From Acidobacteriota bacterium (GTDB taxonomy: Bacteria; Acidobacteriota; Terriglobia; UBA7540): a stretch of 7,836 bases of DNA. Of the stretch, positions 1 to 5,276 are shown piece by piece. How positions within the stretch are numbered: the stretch's first letter is position 1; every line of letters starts with the position of its first letter. The position numbers and the translations under genes are program-made. Where the stretch lies: NCBI GenBank assembly GCA_003224635.1, contig QHZK01000142.1:1-7836 (forward strand), given 5' to 3'. A model generated the notes under the pieces. It saw only the letters and a list, made by a program, of their open reading frames with translations, was not told the origin of the DNA and searched no databases.

Positions 1-1
1 C

Positions 2-3000
2 ACCCAGGTCTCACTGGGATCGATCAGCCAGGAAGCCAAAGCCGCAACCGAGGAATGTCGCAAGCAGCTCGCCCAGAGCTTCGAGGCACAGACCGCAACT
101 GTCTCCGGGGCCACCGAAGTTTCCGTGGCTTCCGTTCGTCGCGCCACTGAGGAGGCTGTAGCCGAATTGCAGGCGACCCGCCAGAAAGCGGAGTCGAGTT
201 TTGAAGCCAGCGCGAGCGACTATCAGAGGCGGCTGGCGGAACTGGCCGCTTCGGGACTGGAAGGGCTGGAGAGCAAGTCCGGCGCGCTGCTGGAAGGCTT
301 CCAGGGCCAACTCGAGAAAACCCTGAAGGGATTCGAGCAGAAGGGAGCGCAGCAGGTGGCGGACCAGCTCCAGAAGATCGCCGCCGGCTTGCAGGAGCAA
401 TCGAGCAGTCAGCTCGAGCAGCAGGCCGATGCCACGGTCCAGCGCCTGAGCGAGGAACTCCAGGCTTCAGGCGCCGTGCTGGTCGACGAAGCCAAGGACC
501 AACTGGCGAATCTCACTCAGGGCTCGCTGACGTTGCTGAGTAAGGAAGCCGAAACCACCACCGCACAATGCCGCAGCCAGTTGCTCCAGACCTTTCACGA
601 CCAAAGCCAAGCGGTGTCCGGAGACACGGAGGCCGCGGCAAGCTCCATTCGTCGGGCTGCGGAGGAGGCTGCCGCTGGATTCGAAGCCACCCGATTGGAA
701 ACTGAAAAGACCTTCAGGACCGATTTGGCTGGCTGTATGGAGTGGCTGGAGGATCAGGCAGGCGCGGTTCTCGACGGGGTGCACCGGAAGTCGGATGCGC
801 TGCTCGAGAGCTTTGATGGCTATCGCATCCAGTTGGACCAGAGTTTCCAGGCGCAAAACGAGAGCGTCTCCGGGAGCGCGGATACGGCTGTCAGTTCGAT
901 CCTTAGCGCCACCCGAGAGGCTGCAGTCGACCTACAGGCGATTCGCCAGGAGATGGAAACCAACTTCAAGAGTAGCGTGGGCGGCTACCAGAAGCAGCTT
1001 GCAGAGCTGGCCGCCTCGGGGCTCGAAAGACTGGAGCAAAAGTCGGTCGCGCTACTCGAAAGCTTCCAGGGTCAACTGCAAAGCACCCTTGAGGGCTTCC
1101 AGCAGAAGGGGGCCCGCGAGGTAGCGGACCAGCTCCAGAAGATCGCCACCGAATTACAGGAGCAGTCGACCGGGCAGCTCCAGCAACAGGCCAATGACAC
1201 CGTCAAGTGCTTGAGCGAGGAGTTACGGGTGACGGGATCACTGCTGCTGGGCAATGCGCGAGAGGAGCTCCTGGGCTTAACCGAGGCCTCGCTCAAGTCG
1301 CTGGCCGAAGAAGCCCAGGGTATCACCGGAAGCGCGCTCGAGGCTGCGATCTCCGTTGACCGCGCAGCCGACGAAGCCGCGGCCGGCCTCGAAGCGGTAA
1401 GGCAGCAGGCGGAGGTCAGCCTGGAAAGCAACGTGGCTGTCTACCGGGCGCAACTCGCGGAGTTGGCTGGCGAGGCCGCGCAAGGGCTCGAGCGCAAGTC
1501 AGATGTTTTCCTTAAGAGCTTCGACGAGCGCAGCGGCCAGATGGCCCAGGCCTTCCTTGAGAAATCCGCAACTCTCAAAGACACCGCCGATGCGGCCGCG
1601 AATTCTATCCATCAAGCCGCCCAGCAAGCCGCGACCGAGTTCGAGGCAGCCCATCGGGAGATGGAGTCCCGCTTCGAGTTGGGGAGCGCCGAGTACGAGA
1701 AACGTCTGACGGAACTGGTGGCCTCGGGACTGAAGGGACTTCAGAGCAAGTCGGACTCCCTCCTCGAGACCCTTGAAGAGCAGCGGGACCAGTTGAACCA
1801 AACCTTCGGGGATCAAAACGCGTCTTTATCGGCGAGCGCAGATGCGGCCGTAAATTCTGTCCGTCTAGCGGCCGAAGAAGCTCTGGCTGGATGGCAGGTG
1901 GTCCGTCGCGAGATGGAAATCCGTTCCGAGTCGGGGGCTGCCGACCACCAGAAACGCTTGACTGAAGTGGCCGCCTCGGGGCTGGCGGGACTCGAACTCA
2001 AGTCGGAGGCCCTCCTCAAGGATTTTGAAGAGAAGCGCAGCCAGTTGGCCCGGACCTTCGAGGAGCAAGGCCGGACCGTCGCCGGGAGCACCGGCGCCGC
2101 TCTGGTTTCCATTCGCCAAGCCGCCGAGGAGAGCGCCACCGAATTCCTTTTGATCCAACAGAGCGCAGAGCGCAGCTTCGAGGCCAATGCGGGCGCGTAT
2201 CACAAGCGAGTGGCAGACCTCGCAGCCTCCGGCGTCGAAGTGCTGGAGTCGAAGTCCGAGGCCCTGCTTGAAGCCTTTCAGGGTGAGCTCCAGAAGACCC
2301 TCGAGACTTCGGTCGAGAAGGGGACCGCCGAGGCAACGGATCAACTCCTGAAGGTAGCGGAGGGGTTACAGCAGGACTCCATCCGGCAACTTCGGGAGCA
2401 AGCCGATGATACAGTCAAGCGCCTGACGGACCAACTCCAGGCTTCGGGCGCGGGGCTGGTCGACCAAGCCAGGGAACAGGTGTCGAGCGTAATCCAGACG
2501 TCGCTCGACTCGCTCAGCCAGGCCGCGGGAGCAGAATGCCGCGCACAGGCAGCCCAGGCCCTCCAGGAGCAAGCCGCAACCGCCTTCCAGAATGCGGAAG
2601 CGGCGGCGACCTCCATTCGTCTCGCCACTCAAGAAGCCGTGGCTGAATTGCAGGAAACCCGGCAAGAGACGGAAGCTGGTCTCGGCTTGAGCGTGGGCGA
2701 GCACCAGAAGCGGCTGGCGGAAATGGCCGGCGCGGAGTTGGAAGGGCTCCAGCAAAAATCGAACGCGCTTCTCCACAGCTCTAAGGCGCAACTTAACGAT
2801 GCCATCGAGGGGTTGCAGCAGAAGGCCGCGAGCGAGCTGAAGGTTGTGCTGCAGAAGATCGCCGCGGATTTCGAGGAGCAATCGGTTGCTCACCTTCGTA
2901 AGCAGGCCGCGGAAGTCGGGGCGACGCTACGGCAGGACTTGCAAAGTTCGGGCCTGGGGGTGGTCGAGGAAGCCCGGCAGCTCGCAGGGATCACGAAGGA

Positions 3001-3109
3001 AGCGCTGGAGTCTCTCAGCCAGGTCGCCGCTGAAGGGTGCCGCCAAAAGCTCGATGAATTTGCGGCCAAGAGCGCGGCCATGCAGAAGCAAATGGAGGGG
3101 ATCGCCTCG
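2..3109 (+). repeat. In-gene tandem modules on an 84-residue (252-bp) grid, types A and B
   Basis: Equivalent positions of the A module (the SIRRAAEEA region) begin at 125, 638, 890, 1346, 1598, 1850, 2102 and 2606. Successive spacings are 171, 84, 152, 84, 84, 84 and 168 residues. The short period is thus exactly 84 residues four times, and the long period is 168 (2 x 84) once, 171 with a small gain, and 152 with a loss. Long periods arise because a B module (QGQLEKTL...ADQLQKIA) is inserted exactly 59 residues after the A anchor, at 302, 1067, 2279 and 2783. The left edge of the window is the tail of a further B module. The last A plus B pair (2606 + 504) ends at about 3109, just before the linker to the membrane helix. 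Copies are diverged in protein and DNA, so this is an old amplification; the longest identity I noticed between copies is 24 bases (359-382 and 1124-1147). Confidence 0.9.
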
Positions 3110-3628
3110 TCCAACCTCGATAAGGTCCACAAGGTCATCGCTCCCGCGAAGCGCGCGACGCGCTTTCCCCTGGGATTCGCCGTCGCCGCCCTGGCCCTGG
3201 TCGCGATTGTCCCGATCTTGATCGTGGCCGGCGTCTCGTCGACGACCCATCCCGTAATGAAGTTGCGCGCTGAAGCTCCCGCCCAGTTTCCGGGTACCAG
3301 TGCAGACTGGAGCCCGAAGCGCCGCGCCAGCGAAGAGCAGGTGGCCAAGGCGTACTGGCAGGTCGCGTTGCAGGAGTTGCCAGCGAAGTTCGACTACGGA
3401 ATGACCCTGCCGGAAGAGCCCCCGGCCGAGTTCAAAGTCGACTCGAAGAACCTTCCCGGTGGCGCGAAGGCTGATCCTGCCGCCCGGACGCGGTACTGGC
3501 ACAAAGTCCGCGACGCGTGGGCCTCGACTCAGGCCTGGGAAACGTCGGACCTGAACGCGGACGGAATCGGTCGTACGCTGCAAGAGGCGGCCGCAAAGGT
3601 TCGCTCCAAGATGCCACACCTGTGGTAA
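2..3628 (+). CDS. Giant proline-free helical repeat protein with C-terminal transmembrane anchor (5' partial)
   Basis: I do not recognise a named family. The frame is open from base 2 to TAA at 3626-3628 (1,208 visible residues). The first in-frame start-like codon (GTG at 125) is internal, because the 41 codons before it already match the tail of a repeat module; the true start lies upstream. Residues 1 to about 1036 are Ala/Glu/Gln/Leu/Ser-rich helical repeats, with eight copies of a module carrying motifs such as SIRRAAEEA, KRLAELAASGL and KSxALLExF, and longer inserts with ADQLQKIA. No proline codon occurs before 3143. A basic stretch (AKRATR) then precedes one hydrophobic helix (about residues 1057-1078, nt 3170-3235). 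The final 130 residues are Tyr/Trp-rich (AYWQVALQ, LPEEPPAEF, RYWHKVRDAW) and end in HLW. The positive-inside rule weakly favours a cytoplasmic coil and a tail across the membrane, provided no other membrane segment lies upstream. A structural or scaffold role is inference. A methyl-accepting chemotaxis protein is unlikely because no signalling hairpin tip is visible. Confidence 0.9.
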   Translation, partial: TQVSLGSISQEAKAATEECRKQLAQSFEAQTATVSGATEVSVASVRRATEEAVAELQATRQKAESSFEASASDYQRRLAELAASGLEGLESKSGALLEGFQGQLEKTLKGFEQKGAQQVADQLQKIAAGLQEQSSSQLEQQADATVQRLSEELQASGAVLVDEAKDQLANLTQGSLTLLSKEAETTTAQCRSQLLQTFHDQSQAVSGDTEAAASSIRRAAEEAAAGFEATRLETEKTFRTDLAGCMEWLEDQAGAVLDGVHRKSDALLESFDGYRIQLDQSFQAQNESVSGSADTAVSSILSATREAAVDLQAIRQEMETNFKSSVGGYQKQLAELAASGLERLEQKSVALLESFQGQLQSTLEGFQQKGAREVADQLQKIATELQEQSTGQLQQQANDTVKCLSEELRVTGSLLLGNAREELLGLTEASLKSLAEEAQGITGSALEAAISVDRAADEAAAGLEAVRQQAEVSLESNVAVYRAQLAELAGEAAQGLERKSDVFLKSFDERSGQMAQAFLEKSATLKDTADAAANSIHQAAQQAATEFEAAHREMESRFELGSAEYEKRLTELVASGLKGLQSKSDSLLETLEEQRDQLNQTFGDQNASLSASADAAVNSVRLAAEEALAGWQVVRREMEIRSESGAADHQKRLTEVAASGLAGLELKSEALLKDFEEKRSQLARTFEEQGRTVAGSTGAALVSIRQAAEESATEFLLIQQSAERSFEANAGAYHKRVADLAASGVEVLESKSEALLEAFQGELQKTLETSVEKGTAEATDQLLKVAEGLQQDSIRQLREQADDTVKRLTDQLQASGAGLVDQAREQVSSVIQTSLDSLSQAAGAECRAQAAQALQEQAATAFQNAEAAATSIRLATQEAVAELQETRQETEAGLGLSVGEHQKRLAEMAGAELEGLQQKSNALLHSSKAQLNDAIEGLQQKAASELKVVLQKIAADFEEQSVAHLRKQAAEVGATLRQDLQSSGLGVVEEARQLAGITKEALESLSQVAAEGCRQKLDEFAAKSAAMQKQMEGIASSNLDKVHKVIAPAKRATRFPLGFAVAALALVAIVPILIVAGVSSTTHPVMKLRAEAPAQFPGTSADWSPKRRASEEQVAKAYWQVALQELPAKFDYGMTLPEEPPAEFKVDSKNLPGGAKADPAARTRYWHKVRDAWASTQAWETSDLNADGIGRTLQEAAAKVRSKMPHLW

Positions 3629-3633
3629 CGGCC

Positions 3634-3708
3634 AGTTGCTCGGTTCGGAGTTTTTCAGTTCGGGTTCAACTCCGAACCGCGAACTCCGAACTGAGAAACT
3701 GAGCAACT
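3634..3708. terminator. Large intergenic hairpin, candidate terminator or interspersed repeat
   Basis: This inverted repeat starts 6 bases after the TAA of the repeat-protein gene. The outer arms 3634-3641 (AGTTGCTC) and 3701-3708 (GAGCAACT) match perfectly over 8 bp. Inner arms 3651-3663 (TTTTTCAGTTCGG) and 3686-3698 (CCGAACTGAGAAA) pair over 13 bp with one G-U. An alternative 10-bp pairing exists between 3643-3652 and 3682-3691, and AACTCCGAAC occurs twice (3668-3677, 3682-3691), so the element is internally repetitive. It lies between convergent genes and could end transcription from the left. There is no clear T-run after either arm, so a classical Rho-independent terminator is not proven; a dispersed palindromic repeat is equally possible. 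Confidence 0.55.
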
Positions 3709-3746
3709 TCATATCGCTGGCCAAGTCCAGTTCATCCCACCGGGGG

Positions 3747-3881
3747 TTACTTCGACTCTCCCAAATGCTTCCCAATCTGCTTGTGAAACTTGGTCGCGAC
3801 GGACCAAGTAGCTGTTGTAAATCGGGTCGGCCACGGCGCTGACTGCCGCGAACGGCTCGCTGATACCCGACCCACGGTCAT
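3747..3881 (-). CDS. Doubtful 44-residue ORF overlapping the GcvT-like stop (ATGA), or remnant of a disrupted gene
   Basis: On the minus strand an ATG at 3881-3879 overlaps the TGA of the GcvT-like gene as ATGA, the layout typical of translational coupling. The frame runs 44 codons to TAA at 3749-3747 and encodes a basic peptide ending HKQIGKHLGESK. I do not recognise it. A second minus-strand frame (open from 3942 to TGA at 3711-3709, no ATG before its late GGMNW) also reads like protein over 3882-3800: YDRGSGISEPF, then VADPIYNSYLV. Third-position GC is high in that frame on its upstream part, and high in the ATG frame on its downstream part. This would fit one protein-coding tail broken by a single-base shift near 3795-3805. 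It could therefore be a real short gene, a frameshifted remnant, or chance in GC-rich DNA. Confidence 0.25.
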   Translation of the reverse strand: MTVGRVSASRSRQSAPWPTRFTTATWSVATKFHKQIGKHLGESK

Positions 3882-5077
3882 AGCGCGGGCGTGGCGGTCT
3901 TTCGGGGAGGGCTGAAGAAGGGGAGCGGTACCACGGTGGCTTTCACCGTGTGCCGGACGGCTTCAACCGTCAACTCGATCTCGAGCTCGGCCCCCGGCGC
4001 GGCGCATTCGCTCTCGACGCTCGCCAGGGCAATCATCTTTTTCAGCGTCGGAGACCAGGTCGTGGAGGTCGCCTTGCCTATTTGCGTCCGACCCCTGTAC
4101 AAGGGCGTCGCGATGCGGGAGGCAGCGCTGGGGATCTGGGGCGCCAGGCCGACGGCCGCGTAGCGGGCCTCGATCTCGTTCCAGTCGACTTCGAGGCCCA
4201 CCAATTTCCGTCGCGGACCCCGCCGTTCCTCAGCGATTAAGGCCGAGCGGCCGATGAAATTCTCCTTTTCGACGTGCACGAGCCGTCCCAGGCCGATCTC
4301 GTAGGGCGAGTATCTCTGGGACTCGATCAGAGCCTTCTTGCTCGAGGTGTAGTCGACCTCGATCAGCAGCAGGCCCGCCTCGATGCGGGCGACGTCGAGC
4401 GCGAGCATGCCGACGGGGTGCACGTCGAACTCGCGGCCGCCCTCCATGATCGCGTCCCACACTCTGACGGCCTGGTCCCAGGGAATCCAGATCTCATAGC
4501 CCAGGTCTCCCGTGTATCCGGTGCGCGAAATGTCGACCGGGACGCCCGAAATGGCGCCATGCGTGACGCGAAAATACTTGAGGTTTTTGATGTCAGCGTC
4601 CGCGACCTTGGCGAGCAGCCGCGCGGAAGTAGGCCCTTGAAGCGCGAGCGCCGCCATCTTTTCCGAAACGTCCTCGATCTCGACCTCCGTCCCCAGCGAG
4701 TTCTGGCGGAACCAGCGCAGGTTCGGGTCAGCGGCTGTCCAGCGGTAGGTGTTCTCACCCAGCCGCGTGACGGTGCCGTCGTCGACCACCTTGCCCCGCT
4801 CGTCGCACCAGCAGCAGTAGATCACCTGGTCGGCAGCGACTTTGTTGATGTCGCGCGCGATCACCCGGTTCACGAGCTTGGTGGCGTCGCGGCCCGTGAC
4901 CATGTATTTGTAAAGCGGCGTGACGTCGATCAGCGCCGCAGCGTTCCGGATGGCGTTGTACTCGTGCTCGTGGTGCGTCTCGTAGACGCTGACCGCGTAG
5001 TAGCCCGCCCACTCGCGATAACTCAAGCTCTCGCAGAGCGCGAAAGTCCTTTCGTGCACCGCAGTCCCTACCGGCAC
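3878..5077 (-). CDS. GcvT-family aminomethyltransferase-like protein (folate-dependent)
   Basis: This 399-residue protein has the length and two-part layout of the GcvT family: a tetrahydrofolate-binding domain (about residues 10-280) and a C-terminal barrel (about 285-390). Visible family motifs are CDERGKVVDDGTV (91-103, carrying the Asp pair where the T-protein catalytic Asp lies), ALQGPTSARLL (145-155), SRTGYTGDLGYEIW (184-197), GMLALDVARIEAGL (223-236), NFIGRSAL (273-280) and a C-terminal ATSTTWSPTLKKMIALA. True T-protein releases ammonia from the aminomethyl-lipoyl H-protein and forms 5,10-methylene-THF. Relatives use the same fold to demethylate dimethylglycine, DMSP or aromatic methyl ethers. 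Here the usual FDVSHMG is replaced by IDVTPLY (50-56), and no gcvH or gcvP is adjacent, so the substrate is unclear. GTG at 5077 is chosen because GGAGGT (5088-5083) sits 5 bases upstream. The protein is probably cytoplasmic; I see no signal peptide. Confidence 0.88.
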   Translation of the reverse strand: MPVGTAVHERTFALCESLSYREWAGYYAVSVYETHHEHEYNAIRNAAALIDVTPLYKYMVTGRDATKLVNRVIARDINKVAADQVIYCCWCDERGKVVDDGTVTRLGENTYRWTAADPNLRWFRQNSLGTEVEIEDVSEKMAALALQGPTSARLLAKVADADIKNLKYFRVTHGAISGVPVDISRTGYTGDLGYEIWIPWDQAVRVWDAIMEGGREFDVHPVGMLALDVARIEAGLLLIEVDYTSSKKALIESQRYSPYEIGLGRLVHVEKENFIGRSALIAEERRGPRRKLVGLEVDWNEIEARYAAVGLAPQIPSAASRIATPLYRGRTQIGKATSTTWSPTLKKMIALASVESECAAPGAELEIELTVEAVRHTVKATVVPLPFFSPPRKTATPAL

Positions 5078-5082
5078 GGGCC

Positions 5083-5088
5083 ACCTCC
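5083..5088 (-). promoter_or_regulatory. Ribosome binding site deciding the GTG start at 5077
   Basis: The minus strand reads GGAGGT, a full consensus Shine-Dalgarno core, followed by a 5-base spacer and GTG. No ATG lies nearby in this frame, so the site fixes the start of the GcvT-like gene at a GTG codon. Confidence 0.7.
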
Positions 5089-5103
5089 AACCGAGGCTTG
5101 CTG

Positions 5104-5118
5104 GTGGTGAATTACCAC
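5104..5118. promoter_or_regulatory. Short palindrome in the leader of the GcvT-like gene, possible operator
   Basis: GTGGT-GAATT-ACCAC has perfect 5-bp arms around a 5-base centre. It lies about 10-24 bases downstream of the predicted transcription start of the GcvT-like gene, where a repressor could block transcription. The arms are short and chance occurrence is quite possible. Confidence 0.25.
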
Positions 5119-5134
5119 GGCGGGATTATAGCGA

Positions 5135-5164
5135 CGCGAGTGCGCCGGTAGCAAGATGGTCTGT
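5135..5164 (-). promoter_or_regulatory. Predicted sigma70-type promoter of the GcvT-like gene
   Basis: The minus strand carries TATAAT (5140-5135), a perfect -10 consensus, with TTGCTA (5164-5159) 18 bases upstream as a 4/6 match to the -35 consensus. The expected start point is near 5128, giving a leader of about 50 bases before the GTG at 5077. No riboswitch fold, including a tandem glycine riboswitch, fits in so short a leader. Confidence 0.55.
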
Positions 5165-5229
5165 TCTCTGTAGGGTCGTAAAATTCGGTGAAGCTGCTCC
5201 CGGAGTTCCCGAGCACGAAAGCACCCGGT

Positions 5230-5258
5230 TTGACTGTGGCGACCTGCGGCCCTAGAAT
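5230..5258 (+). promoter_or_regulatory. Predicted sigma70-type promoter of the PBP1A gene
   Basis: TTGACT (5230-5235) and TAGAAT (5253-5258) are each 5/6 matches to the -35 and -10 consensus and are separated by exactly 17 bases. The predicted start, near 5265, lies only about 12 bases before the ATG at 5277, so the leader would hold little more than the ribosome binding site. Bases 5078-5276 contain no gene; this promoter and the minus-strand one make it a divergent control region. Confidence 0.6.
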
Positions 5259-5264
5259 GCGTAG

Positions 5265-5271
5265 TGAGGGA
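5265..5271 (+). promoter_or_regulatory. Ribosome binding site of the PBP1A gene
   Basis: TGAGGGA lies 5 bases upstream of the ATG at 5277. The TGA at 5265-5267 is also an in-frame stop for the downstream gene, so no start upstream of 5277 is possible. The nearby ATG at 5257 is in another frame. Confidence 0.6.
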
Positions 5272-5276
5272 GTCGA

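Noticed and set aside
125..127. GTG as start of the repeat protein
   Set aside because: The same frame is open to base 2, and those codons match the tail of a B module, including the conserved Cys-Arg. A start here would cut a module in half.
2..3109. Chemotaxis receptor, SMC-type ATPase or apolipoprotein/LEA-like protein
   Set aside because: No receptor hairpin tip, Walker or ABC signature motif is visible. Resemblance to apolipoprotein or LEA proteins rests only on Ala/Glu/Gln-rich helical composition.
2..3109. CRISPR array or satellite DNA
   Set aside because: The repeats are diverged, keep one long reading frame and have an 84-codon period; there are no short identical repeats with unique spacers.
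2927..3775. 282-codon minus-strand frame across the end of the repeat protein and the gap
   Set aside because: Most of it is antisense to the membrane helix and tail of the plus-strand gene, and its start lies among the hairpin and gap sequence; no motifs are recognisable.
4274..5110. 278-codon plus-strand frame opposite the GcvT-like gene
   Set aside because: It is antisense to a gene with clear family motifs and a good ribosome binding site; the composition (Asp/Val/Arg-rich) is that of a shadow frame.
5078..5140. Glycine riboswitch upstream of the GcvT-like gene
   Set aside because: The predicted leader is only about 50 bases, too short for the known aptamer, and no conserved core is visible.
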